The notes under the pieces are model-generated. The model was not told where the DNA came from and did no database searches. It saw only the letters and a program-made list of their open reading frames with translations. Below are positions 34,046-45,444 of a DNA stretch of 64,000 nt, piece after piece. The stretch comes from Pholiota molesta. Its lineage: Eukaryota > Basidiomycota > Agaricomycetes > Agaricales > Strophariaceae. The translations under genes were made by a program, and so were the position numbers. Numbering within the stretch: the stretch's first letter is position 1; each line of letters opens with the position of its first letter. The DNA lies in contig JACGCK010000003.1 of the NCBI GenBank assembly GCA_014925825.1, positions 868,001 to 932,000 on the forward strand, read 5' to 3'.

Positions 34046-35504
34046 CTACTAGTTCTGCAAACAGAGTGGGGTCCTCCGCACCTTCGACTTCTTGATAGAC
34101 GACCGATACGATGTTAGTCATGCCTCCACTAACATCCTATTTTGTTTCAATGTATCATCTCTGCTTCGCTCCATTTCACGCTTCATGTTACATATCATAT
34201 ACCATACAGACTACGTACAATGCCTCCACTTATCTTCCAGTGCCTTAATCATTGACCATTCGGTGGATGTGTGATAGGAAGCGCATCTTTTTTGAATGTT
34301 TCGTGGACCACGCAGTTAACACCACACCTACAACATATAAATGCCACGGTCCTATTACCGTTAGCACGATGATCACTCGTTGACGCAAGGATGCAAATGC
34401 TTGCGTTCCATCCTGAGACTTATGATAAGCACCTCACCTATGGTATCGTTTTTGGTGGCTCAGGACTCCATGATCGGGGTTCAAACGTGGCCGGCTGACG
34501 GGCGCCTATTTCGATCTCCTCGAATCTCGATTGATGGATGATGGATGTCGATGATGGGCCGTTGATCTGTGGTGCCGGTGATATATTGAGCAGTGAAAGG
34601 GCTTGAAAGAGGGAGGAGTGGATGGCACCACTGTGTGACGCCCGAAAGGAGGGTATCAAGATGTCGACCCGCTTGCCTGGGGCAATGAAGACAGAGGATA
34701 GCCATGGGGTGCACCCGAGGTGCCCATGGCTATGTGCAAACTATGTGTGCTATGTATACGTGATCTTTGTTTGAATTTCCATCACGCAAGTAACTACCGC
34801 TCTCCTTAGCCTGAGTAATAATATTGAAATGGGGAAACCTGAGACAGTACCGCAATTTACGTCGATTGGTGTGCAATGTACATAGATAGACCCTAGTACT
34901 CACGGCCTGGTGCTGCAATTGACCGCGGCCATCGGTCGCTGAGGGCGCTAGTTTTTCAGTCTAATGTCAATAACAAATAAGTAACACCGACGAAACGTTG
35001 TATTGTCAAAGATTCTTGTGTGATATTGTCTGCATACATAGGGGAGTAATGACTGCCTTGTAATGTCAGGCCTCGGACGAGTTCCTTCATGCTTTCACAC
35101 GGCGATCATCGATGTGTATTTTATAATAGAATCGGGATGCTGAAATCGAATCGCCTCCAGCCCATATGCGCCCCAACCCACGACAGCATTGGCCTACCCC
35201 ACGGCCTAATACTACGCCACTAAGGAAGTAGAGACGGAGTGAGCGCTCGTTCTCTGATTCAATAGCAAGCTGTAACTGACAATTCTTCCCCTTAGTACTA
35301 CACCAATCTCCGAGCATTCGCTATACCCAGCATACTAATTGATATCACATCGTACTATCTAGCCTCATTACATCGAACATCAAGTGTAAGTATACATTCT
35401 CTTCATGAAACGAGGTTACTTGCTGGAAACTGATTCTTGGTTCGCTTCTTCAGCGACTGCACTAATCCCCATCCAATCTCCTACGCCTTCAAAATTCAGC
35501 GATC
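34046..35504. other. Intergenic spacer between array copies 2 and 3
   Basis: About 1.46 kb without a supported gene. It carries the duplicated 3' flank (34260-34335), the motif GGCGCCTATTTCGATC at 34501-34516, and AT-rich sequence. Short ORFs here show no family signal. Confidence 0.5.
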
Positions 35505-37063
35505 ATGGTAGTGCTCAAAGCACCCCTTGAAAAAACCAAATTCAACTTGGATGTATCTGGCATAGCCGGCTTCTTTGGTGGAGAGGAGTCGTTCGCCGCC
35601 ATGTCGTCCATGCATCTCATGCGCCATCGGCGCTGGCTCGGGTGGTACAACTCCCCAGGCAGTTATTTCATTGCCAAAAAATACGGTACACTGCGAAATC
35701 CCGTCTATGGAATGGCCTATTTCCTGGTCCGCCTGTCGAGCCCGCAACGATGCTCGAGCTGGACTCCAAGGAAGGACCCCGCTATATGGGGGTACACTCT
35801 GGCACGCGCATCGATAAGACTGGGCACATCGCTTACCTTATTGCGCGCTATTGCGAGCAAATAGATTTAAAATCGGGGGACGCTTCACGCAATAGGGTTC
35901 CTCCACCAGTCATCCTCTCACCTCCTGGATCACCCTCTCCCGGGATTGGAAGGGCAGCCATCCCTGATGCCATCAAAGTGGGCAAAAAGAAACGCGAAAA
36001 TTTCTCCGTGACAATTGTAAACCTGGGCACGTTCACAAAGTGGGATGGATTTCCTAACATCCCAGAAGATTCGTTATTGCCATTTGAACCTTACGGTATT
36101 CTTGTTTCATTAGCCACCGTCGCGGGTGGCGTATTCTCAGCCCTTTGGGGCGATTGGTACTCATTCGCAATGATATTCCTGGGTGCCATATCTAACGGTG
36201 TGAGCTCCTACGTTCTCGGTTCAGGCATCCTCACGCTCCTATTCCCAGACCCATCCCAGAACTCTCCGCCAGGGGATGGCATCCTCGTCTCCAGCCGCGA
36301 CATCATCGTGCTCAAAGGGAACGAAAATAGTGTCAGCAACATCATTCGCGGCAGATACCATCTGGAGTACTCTAGTGCTCCCAAATATCGGGATATCGGG
36401 TTGAGTTCGGTCATTCTGACCATTCAATTCCTGCTCCAACTGTTCCTTGTGCCACAAGGGCAGCTTATCGGCCAGATCATGTTCCTGGCCACATTCGTCT
36501 TCTCGTGGGGGTTCAACGCATACCTAGCCTCCGTCGATCGAGAGACCCTTCAAACAGAGGTTCTATTCAAGACGCTGGGCATGGCTTCCAAGCCCAAATT
36601 CGAAAAGTTCCGTTTCGAAAAATGGTCGACCGCTGCAGCATTCGTCGCATTCTATGTCCACCCATCTACCTTAAAGGAACTCATTCCGAATGAGACGGCT
36701 GCTTGGACCGTATGGAAAGATTTTATTTCGAAAGCATCCTCTGAAGACCATGACCCAACCGATATGCCAGAGTCAAAGGACGGTAAAAAGAAAATGGAGT
36801 CCTTGGAGACAGCGGAGCAGGACTTTGTTCGTGAATTTATTACGCTGGCAGGGGACGCATACCAAATGGCGCAAAAAATCCGCGACAAAGACGACGAGGC
36901 GCAGAAATTTGGCAAAGCAGACCCTGAGAAGATGAGTTCAGAGAACTTGGTTCCGCTCGTCAACACTCGATCTGCCGTCCCTTCAGAGAACAACAGTTTG
37001 GCTGCTGCCTCGCCGCTTAATGGCTCGATTTTACCTGTCTTCCTTGCAGCCAATGCGACTTAG
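35505..37063 (+). CDS. Orphan multi-span membrane protein, array copy 3
   Basis: The ATG at 35505 opens MVVLKAPLEKTKFNLDVSGI, followed by the family block (EESFAAMSSMHLM, RRWLGWYNSPGSY, IAKKYGTL). One base appears missing near 35705 (GTCTATGG where a Leu-Trp pair is expected). From about 35700 to the stop at 37061-37063 the frame is open and encodes LELDSKEGPRYMGVHSGTR, the linker, FSVTIVNLGTF, four hydrophobic segments (near 36095-36240 and 36405-36530), FNAYLASVDRETLQT, and a long charged tail with Lys/Asp/Glu repeats ending in a hydrophobic stretch. This is the least damaged copy and the best source for the family's structure. Function is unknown. The two-block layout with paired membrane hairpins is conserved in all three copies. 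Confidence 0.75.
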
Positions 37064-37599
37064 TCCCCTATGATGCTCTCGGTTGTGCCTCGCCGAGACC
37101 ATAGCTGACTCCGACTCAATACCCACTCATGAAACTTGCATACCCAAGCCTCGATTTATTTAATTTTAGGGACTGGACAGTCGACCACGGTGTCGCCATG
37201 ATGCGCCTTGTATCCTACTTACCTTACGGACTCTGCGGGATCGGAAGAGTCAAAGAGATACAAGTAGTGCTAAACATTGCTTTCGTTGCTATCTACATTT
37301 GCTATCCAATCTACATGTATGACACATATATGCATATTCAAATTGAAACGATGGATGATTGAGACTTGAGCAGAACCTTCCAATCACTGCCTTTTCACAT
37401 ATTAGTGATTCTTGGAAAACATTATGCTTGTGCGAATCTCAAGCTTTCGCTTCCTAGACAAATATACAACGTATCATTAGAAATCAGATGCAAAGATGTG
37501 TGGTGCAGATCGAGAAAAGTAATAAGGCATATCTATAATTTACAATGTCTGAGAGTCCATGAAGCAAACTAGCTGGTATCTATACAAAATCAACAGGTC
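37064..37599. other. Convergent 3' intergenic region
   Basis: AT-rich spacer between the end of array copy 3 and the sirtuin stop codon. No gene or repeat is recognised. Confidence 0.6.
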
Positions 37600-39301
37600 C
37601 TATTTCTTTGATCTAGTGACCCGCTTCGTTGAGGATCGTAATCGTGGTTCTTGAGGTTTGGATTGAATTGGCGTTGTCTTTGACTTGGAGGGTTTGCGTG
37701 GCGAGGGGAGTTTTGCTGCAATACACGAAGAGGCACTTCGCATTGAAATATCGAAGAGACTCATGTCCATAGCTTCGCTCTTGTCTTCCCGTATTGATAA
37801 ATCGGCCAAAGTGATGTTCATCTTGGAGTTCTCGATTTCAAATGCTGGATCAGATGGCAAATTGGTCATATTGCTGAATAGCATTCTTCGCTCCTCGTCA
37901 GGAAGGATATGACGATTGTTGTAATTAGATTGTCGTTTTGAAGGACTAGAATCGATGTCGTCATAGTGTGATGATTTTTGACGACGTTTGCTGGGAGAAT
38001 GAGGAGCAGCGGGTTTTTCAACGGGAAGGTCTTGAATTGAGGAAGAGTCAATTATTGCAGGCGCGATGTTCTCTCTTTCAATTGAAAGCCGTTTTCCTTT
38101 GGCAGGAGAAGATGCCAGAGACTTCACGGTCTTCAACCCCCCAGTCAGTGAAGTCTCCCCAGCGCCAGCAATGAGGGTTTGTTGGATTTCCCAGTCAGCA
38201 GGTCTCATCTTCTTCCAGTCTTCGATAACTCTAGTAGACCATGGATCGGTTTCCCCAGAGATATGGCAGTCAATAAAGTCTGACCACTCCGATCCTGGGG
38301 GTGTTTTGTTGACGAAGATCACTTTGCAAGGTTTTTTAGAACCCGAGGCGCCAGAAGAAGGGGAATGGATTGTTCGAGCAAAATCCTTGACTAATTTTTT
38401 CAAGCCATGAACTTTCAGAGAGGTACCCATGATGATGAGCATATCAGGCTTTCTTACGAGATCAGCAGTGTGAATACTACCAATGTCGTCGCCAAGTGGA
38501 TGAGTTTCATCGTACAGAACGATTCCCGGACGAAGAGAACCGACGCGAATAGCACGCGCAGATCGAGCCACTCGCGCTTGGGCTGTATATGGCAGTCAGA
38601 AGGTATTTGATATCATTAAAGAATACTTACATCGTGATAAGCATTCTGGACAGTCAGGCGCTTTGCCCTTTTGAAATAGCTGAAGATGCTCTTCTTCGCA
38701 AGGGTACTCAGCAGAACAAGCCATGCATCGAACGCGATGGATATCTCCATGTAGCTGAACATTTCGGACATCCTTTACGCGAATCTTGGTTTTTCCTTTA
38801 CCGCTGGCTTTTGCGTCGTGACAGGAAGACCCAAGCAACCCAACGCGAGCTTCGAGGCCATCGATATTTTGGGTGTATGAACGGAGAAGTTTCTTCTTTG
38901 TATCGAGAGCTTTAATAAAATGGTGGGTCGGTGTCGGTTCTGCGGCATCAATGGACCGCTTGAGTTGCGATATGAAAGTGTAGAAAACGGCTGTTGAGGT
39001 ATGATCCCGGAACAGGGACGCGTCGAAAAGGTCGCGACCTTTCAGAACGACGTCGGGGTATTGCTCCTTTACCATGGCGTAGAGACCATCCGACGAGCGA
39101 AAATCCTGAGATACGTCAATGGTGTTTCGGTCACAAAAACAAAAGCCGTCCACGCACTGGAATACCGCAAGAACAGGAAATACCAGCCCCAGTCACAACT
39201 ACAATTTTCTTGCTTTTGGAAATAGATAAAGAAATCTCAGAGAGTGCGCGCCGTGTGTGTGTATCGGTGGCAGCATCGTCAAGATTGAGGGTGACAGTCA
39301 T
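37600..39301 (-). CDS. Sirtuin NAD-dependent histone deacetylase (Hst3/Hst4-like)
   Basis: The ATG at 39301 opens MTVTLNLDDAATDTHTRRAL. The sirtuin core follows in order: VVVTGAGIS with CGIPDFRSSDGL (an intron splits IP|DF), TQNIDGLE, LHGDIH with catalytic His, a zinc site CMAC ... CPEC, GIVLYDE and the NAD-binding GTSLKVHGLKKLVKDF. A C-terminal extension of about 200 residues is Ser/Lys-rich and contains SPSKR-type repeats, ending TRSKK. The long KxLxxFxR-style segment and C-terminal tail fit the Hst3/Hst4 class, which removes acetyl from histone H3 Lys56 after S phase and protects genome stability. Two introns are visible. Two ACGCGT boxes lie 110-155 bp upstream, which would fit G1/S-linked expression. 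Confidence 0.93.
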
Positions 39302-39405
39302 GGTAGCGGAGAACAGACAGACAATGTCTCGGTTCTCTCAAAGTCAACCAAAATGTGCAGGGTCGTTTGTTATGCTTTATTTATTTCTGGCGCGTACGCG
39401 CATAT

Positions 39406-39455
39406 CACGTGCTACGCGTCTTAATTCACGATCACTAATATCAAACACGACGCGT
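39406..39455. promoter_or_regulatory. CACGTG and paired ACGCGT boxes upstream of the sirtuin
   Basis: An E-box CACGTG at 39406-39411 and two MluI cell-cycle boxes ACGCGT at 39414-39419 and 39450-39455 lie just upstream of the sirtuin start and overlap the 3' end of the RNase T2 transcript unit. ACGCGT is the known MBF site in fungi. Use here is inferred. Confidence 0.45.
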
Positions 39456-39478
39456 ACAAAAGGGGCAAGCGCGCATCA

Positions 39479-40693
39479 TCATCGGACTTTGCGCTCAGAA
39501 GTGCGAGTTCGTTCCAAATATCGAATTCCAGTTGCCGAGCAGCTGGATGTTGTCGTGGAGTCAACTGTCTTGTACGACCCGAATTGTTCCTGGAAGCAGA
39601 TGAAATTCAGTATTCATCCCGAATCATCCTGATACCAAAAAACATACAGTTCCGTGGACGTGACTGAAATACCATACTTCCGAAAGGATGGTTCCATTAG
39701 TAGTACACCCAAAGAATGGGACACTTCCTGTTTGTGCCTTTATAGCATTCTGCAGCTGGGATAATTCGTACGTAGTGGTGTTCGATGGTGTTATGCCGGC
39801 TCTGTGAGATAGGTGCTCAAGTTAATATAAATGCCAGCAATTCAGAGGACATGGCTTACGCAGCAAGCATGTTGAAAGTGGGATACTGATGGAATGCACG
39901 AACTACGGCGTCAAAGAAATCGACAACATCCTGATGCTTGCGGTAGTAAGAACCATAGCATGCTACATCGAAGGTTGAAGTACAGGTTGCATGTTTAGAG
40001 AACTTTCATGCGCAGCGTCAATACAAATATCATTTGACGCATCTTTTCTCACCTCATGGCCCCAAAAATCAGCATTAGGGGAGCCCTGGCTAATCCAGTA
40101 GGTATTCACTTAAACCATGGTTGTTAGAATTGCAGTCGATTTAGAGGTTCCAATATCACGCACTGAACTCGAGCAGATCATCTCTTCCGAATGCCTTGAC
40201 AAATGTATCAATCCCTGGCCCAGTATACGGTGGTACAACCGTTCCATCAGGCAGGATTGCTGGGGATGGGTTAGGGTCAAATTGACGAGATAAATCGCAG
40301 TACTGGTCAAATGATCTAAGCAAACCAGTTTAGAATTGGGTCAAAAGGCGACAATGTATTATAATAAACTCATTCGCACCCGTCGCAATTATCTGGCCAC
40401 AGTCCATGTATGCTCCAGCTATTTTTCGGCAATAATTGCCCTTGCCTTTCCAAACCGGTGAAGGTATCCCAAAATTGAGTCTGCAAAACCAAACCTCCCG
40501 GAGTCGGGGAACAACAGGTATCGGTGATGGTCGTTGTATTTTCGCATGAGAAGAATGAAGGCTCCGATACGCAGGCTGATAGTTGGGGAAAGGTACTTGG
40601 GATGGAAACGTGACCAGGAAACGGTAGCCCAGCTTTAGCCACAATGATATTAATAAAGTAGGATAATAAAGCGAACTTTGGCAGAGGAGACAT
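39479..40693 (-). CDS. Secreted ribonuclease T2
   Basis: The ATG at 40693 opens a hydrophobic signal peptide (MSPLPKFALLSYFINIIVAK). The first conserved active-site segment reads SWSIHGLWPDNC and the second reads FWGHEFSKHATC, interrupted by an intron after HE. Together they supply the two catalytic histidines and the Glu/Lys of RNase T2 enzymes. Six exons can be joined by canonical introns. Cysteine-rich spacing (SCENTT..CC, CDGC, CYGS, CTTNGT, SSCSATG) fits the disulfide-bonded fold. The predicted product is an extracellular or vacuolar endoribonuclease cutting single-stranded RNA via 2',3'-cyclic phosphate, used in fungi for phosphate and nucleotide scavenging. The stop is at 39479-39481, 177 bp from the sirtuin start. 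Confidence 0.93.
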
Positions 40694-41126
40694 TTTGGCA
40701 GATGCTGAAGATAGTGGAGTTCTTCATTCGCCAGCGGGCCAAGGCACCTGGTTTTATGTTGGATATAATCGAGACAACCGGCGAGGAAGACTGCAACGCA
40801 AGGTGTCATTACCATGTGCAGTATCGGGGAACCCATGTGTTGGTGTCGATTGGATATCCATTTGACATTCGTTTGTAGCAGAATGAATTCCATTTTTAGA
40901 CCTCGTCGGCGTAGTACCACACGGAACATCAGAAACGTGTACAGACAGACGTGCACTCGTTGGGAATTGATCAGTAATTCAATGTTGGTTTATTCAGAAT
41001 ACAGCGCTGAGGTCCGCATACAAACAAACTATCATAACCAAATCATAACCTATGTACCTCAGTCTCAATTCCGCTCTACTAGTATTTGGTTGGTGGATTG
41101 GTTCCCATCGCTCTTTTTTGTTGCCT
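40694..41126. other. Intergenic spacer
   Basis: About 430 bp between two minus-strand genes, carrying the RNase T2 promoter and DMC1 3' flank. Nothing else is seen. Confidence 0.6.
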
Positions 41127-43144
41127 TTAGACATCCGCCCATCCACCTTCGTCTAATTTATAAGATGCTTCACTTTCCGGTCGGTCTGGACTATCGACGA
41201 GCTTTGCGACTCGTTCTTCTGCCCGGCCTGCGCAGGGATACAAATTTCCATCAGTGAATACTTTCTCATGTCGTTATATCGGCCAACCTTTCCGCAAAAA
41301 TAATCTGGTGGCCGATGCATGTGAGAGGATATGGCCTCCAATCGGTTTTAAGGCGCCGCCAGCGACAAAAGTCATAGTTGCCCCAGGATCAGCTATTGAG
41401 ATTGAGTGATTGCTACCTGTTTGGAGACCAAGACATAAACGTACATTGGACTTGATTGGTGAGCAGGATCGAAATCTAGAAAAAGGTAGAATTTAGTATA
41501 TTGCCATACGACACTTTTGGTTGAATCTAAACATTGTATTCTTCGGACAGCTTCGTGAGCTTGGAGAGCATCTACATTATGGTCGCGTTTGAGACTTGTT
41601 GCCTCCCAGACACTATAGTTGAAATACCTGTCCAAGCTTTTACGACTTCTTAGTTCAATTACGACATGGAGAAACATGAATCAATCTCACCTTTTGTTGT
41701 CTTTCGCTTAACTCTCCTCTTCCTGAATAGTCGACACGGAAAAGCGCCATAATGCTATCAATTATCTTGACAAGACGTGAGCGGCATTCCATATAAAGGG
41801 CTATTAAGGCGAATACCAGAAGTCTGAAATCTTTATCTTCTGCAAAACGTAGAGAACACTCGTTAATGAGCTCCATCTACAACCAAATGTCAGAACAGCA
41901 GTTGCATGGCTGATTTTGGTACCATTCACTTGATGTTCACTATTGAATGCTCGCGCTTCAAAGACTAGCATTTCAGTGCCCATTTCTAGAGAATAGCAAC
42001 ATAAAATGCAAACCGTAGAGAATATTCTCGAGGGCCATATTACCATCAACACCAAATCTCTCGGCAATGGATCGGATTCGGTCCGGACGAAAAGTTCCTA
42101 CATGGAAGCAGTTAAAGAGTGGGTAAGGACGTTATGAGTATTTCATTACCTTCTGTGTCGATATACGCCACCTCATGCGATCATATAACATCAATTATAG
42201 ACAATAAGGAGATCTAATCCTACTTTTCCAGAAGCCCCGCCCATCTCGGGGGGGAGCTGCGCAACAACACTCATTGTATGCGCAAGTTGCGTTTTACCAG
42301 TACGAAATTCTCCATATACTGCGATTATATTAGACATGAAATCATCATGAGGCGACGCACAAACCTTCAGATATAGATTGCGACATCAATCCACCTGAGA
42401 AAAAGTGAGAAATCTTTCAAACCTGTTTTGCTTTCGACTGACCTCCTAATATTCCATCAACGGACTTGCTGCCTGTGCTTAGAATGTGTACTCTTTTGCG
42501 TTTATCTTGAACTTCCACTCCAGTGGAGAACGATGAACCCTTGGAAGATGGTGAGTTTTCCAATAGGGATGGTTAAGCGATTGGATCAACCAAAATCTTC
42601 TGAGCAGCTTCCTGTTATGTTGGGAATAAGTGCCTTGATAGCATAAACCCACAAAGCACCCACTTTGATCTTTTCGACTTTCGCTTCCGACATTCCCTGT
42701 ACCAGAAATTTGATTGGAAGAAGCTGATATATGCGCGCAAAGTTACCTTGATCTTCAGCATTTGACGACGAGTGGTCATGCTGACTCCAAAGATAGTATT
42801 GATGGCAGCAGACTATATTTTCGAAAAAAAATATGGGTTAGTCACTGTCTAGACTCAATAGTGTGGACAAAATACTTTGAGCTTGAGGATATCTTGCACA
42901 TTGATACCCTTCAAGAGTATTCATAGGTCACGTTCATATATATGCGTGTGGTTTTTACTGATAACTTACATGTTGCTGAAGTTCATCAACGGTATCGAAG
43001 AAAGAGATCTTGAAATGCATATAGTTATAAGGTGGTAATTCGATCATAGGCAAACACACGTACTTCTTCTTCATCTCCAGGGCTGGGGCTCGGAGGCCTG
43101 GATTGAGCAACTGACTGAATAGAAGGTGCGCGCCTTGTAGGCAT
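41127..43144 (-). CDS. DMC1: Meiotic recombinase Dmc1
   Basis: At least ten small exons are joined from the ATG at 43144 ([15 protein letters not shown]). The N-terminal HhH region reads [21 protein letters not shown] and [22 protein letters not shown]. The RecA core contains [13 protein letters not shown], the Walker A segment [39 protein letters not shown], the Walker B region [46 protein letters not shown] and [14 protein letters not shown], ending GGWADV. SEHQMEL and MTTRR-type residues match Dmc1 rather than Rad51. Dmc1 forms the filament that pairs homologous chromosomes in meiosis. An ACGCGT box lies upstream at 43224-43229. Expression is expected in basidia, though this is inference. 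Confidence 0.93.
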
Positions 43145-43459
43145 GTCGTGCAAGACTGAGTGAGTTGAAAAGTTGACTATCGGGAGAGAAATTTCCTTCA
43201 AAGCAAGACGTAGGGCAAACCCAACGCGTCGCGTCATATATAAATAGTTTATAAGAGCTGACCAATTACATTTGTGTAGGGCCGGTGGCTAAAGATAGAA
43301 GTACAGGTTGGAGTACAAGTGTCCATTTTTGTCAAGAATAGAAGAATTTAAAAAAAACTATGATTCATTCATTCAGTCAAAAGACACTGACAGAAATGCC
43401 ACATTGACGAACCGACGCAATTTGTGTGAATGAAAAAAGAGCTCCGTCACCGCCTCTGA
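43145..43459. promoter_or_regulatory. DMC1 promoter region with MluI box
   Basis: The sequence upstream of DMC1 includes ACGCGTCGCGTC starting at 43224, an MBF-type box and overlapping partial copy. The rest to 43459 is the Cwc25 3' flank with A-rich tracts. Confidence 0.4.
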
Positions 43460-44891
43460 TCAATCTGCATCTACAACCAAGCCACCACGTCCTCGTCTGA
43501 TCCTTTCTTCCAGGCCACCCATGCCCCCAAAAACACGTTTTTGTTCCTGGCTTATGAACCCGGACATGCCCCCTGACTTTGCCCGTGCCCGCTCATCAGC
43601 CTCTAATTCGGCCTTCTCTTTCTCCAGTAACGCTGCCAGTCGTTTCTGTCGATCGTCAGACATTGAATTGGCGTTCGCCGTCATAGCAGCCAGGCGGGCA
43701 GCACGATCTTCATCAAGTTTGCTTCTGTTACTGGTATTATCATCGTAGGAACGAGGGAGGTGTGGAGGTGGCGATCGTTCGGAACGCATACGTTTGGGAG
43801 GAGGACTCCTTCGACGGGGAGAAGGGCTGCGCGATCGTTTGCCAATATCAAAGTGACGGGAAGGAGGAGAATATTTTGAGGGTCGATCATCCTGGCGTCT
43901 GCTATAGGATAACGATGGACCGGCACGATAACGTTCCTCAGACTCAGTACTGGAACTAGGCCTCGGACTCCTGCTCCTCGAGCGACCACGGCGATGTTCC
44001 CGAGGCTGATAACGGCTGGTAGAACCCCTGGAGTCCATATCGTCGACAATTCGTCTAAAATGACCAGGAGAATGAGATATAGAGGGAGAGCGACGACGAG
44101 GGCTTCTAGACAGGTGCCGGTGACGATGATAATCATCGGGTACTGGAGAGCGGTCATTGTCGATTCTTCTGGTTGATGGACTTGGCGTCCGGGAATCCCG
44201 TTCTTTATGATGTTTACGTTCATGCTTCAAGCGTTTGCGCTCCTCCTTCTCGCGTTTTCTCTCTTTTTTGTCCTTCTTGGGTTTCACTCCCAAGTCCCTT
44301 TGCATCTTGGCCAAGCGAAGAGGGTTGGAAAGCAACGCCTGATACGCAGCCTGCTCTTGTTGTTTGATGGCCAATAGAGGATCTTCCCTAATCTTTGATG
44401 CGATATCTCGAGCGCTGTTTGCATTTTGGACAGCAATGAAATTTTTATGGGCCGCTCCAACCTAAAGGCGACGCAAGTTAGCAAAGAGGTACAGTGAAAG
44501 CTCGAGGTAACTCACCTTATCATTCTCATCCGCCGTGAGGATCTTGTCAACTCGTTTCTTTCCTAGGAGATAGTCCTCCAGGTCGTTTGGATTTTGAGCA
44601 CTTCCTGTTGCAGGCGTTGCATACATCCATTCTAGCTTCTCTGTACGTTTCTTCCCCGTCTGTTCTTCTTGAAGTCGTTGAAGTTCCTGCAACTGTCTTT
44701 CCTCTTCTTTCTCCTTGCGCAGTTGGTCAAGCTTCTTTTTCTCTTCAAGCTATTGGCCGCATTAGCACACAGACAATGGCAGGGAATAAGTATTGACTCA
44801 CAGCTTTCTTTTCCTCTAGCCACACCCTCTCCTGATTCTTCAGGAGCAAGGGATGCCAGCTCTTCTTCATATTAAGATCCCCGCCACCCAT
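43460..44891 (-). CDS. CWC25: Pre-mRNA-splicing factor Cwc25
   Basis: The ATG at 44891 opens [20 protein letters not shown], the CIR_N-type start shared by Cwc25 and relatives. A long helical Glu/Lys region follows ([31 protein letters not shown]), then [12 protein letters not shown] and [13 protein letters not shown], typical of Cwc25. The middle is an Arg/Ser/Lys-rich domain with many RSRSP repeats, and the C-terminus carries [27 protein letters not shown]. Cwc25 joins the activated spliceosome for the first transesterification step. Three exons are supported. The RS-rich tract resembles metazoan CWC25, in keeping with intron-rich basidiomycetes. The stop codon is at 43460-43462. Confidence 0.92.
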
Positions 44892-45444
44892 TTTGATAAG
44901 TTTGCTGCAGTAAAGTTAAAGGATAGTTGTAAGTCGCAGAGGCGACGAGGTTGTGGAAAGACGAAGGAGAGGTTATGAAGCGGTGCCGAAGGTCAACCGC
45001 CAATGTCACGTGAATTGATTACCATCAGCCACACAAATACAAATTGAAATACTAGAGCAAACTCATCAAAACTTTCTTGAACTACAAACTTACCTTCCAG
45101 TTTTCTTAATTTGCTCTAAACAAAGTAAAATTTAGTGCAGAACCGTGGTATATTGTCATCAAAAGGATCTGCTATGGACAGTAATAATTCCGCATAGAGA
45201 ATAAGGAGAGAAGTTGTACTAAACGTGATAGAGCAGTAGGGGATATCCAGTAAAAGGAGTGACGAATGTTCGCAAGAATCAAGATAACGAGTGGGTAGAC
45301 AGAGGTAGGTCAATAAGATGGTGTACAAAGAAAACATAGAGGAGGGGATATAATGGGCGGCAACAAGAGTGTCAACATTAAAGATCATTGGGATGGAATT
45401 CGAAGGGATGCCGTGCTCCTCATATGCTCGAAGGTGCCACATCT
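44892..45444. other. Intergenic spacer
   Basis: About 550 bp between Cwc25 and the septin on the same strand. It contains the Cwc25 promoter and septin 3' flank. No coding signal. Confidence 0.6.

Noticed and set aside
43994..44367. Plus-strand ORFs across Cwc25
   Set aside because: They are antisense shadows of the RS-rich exon.
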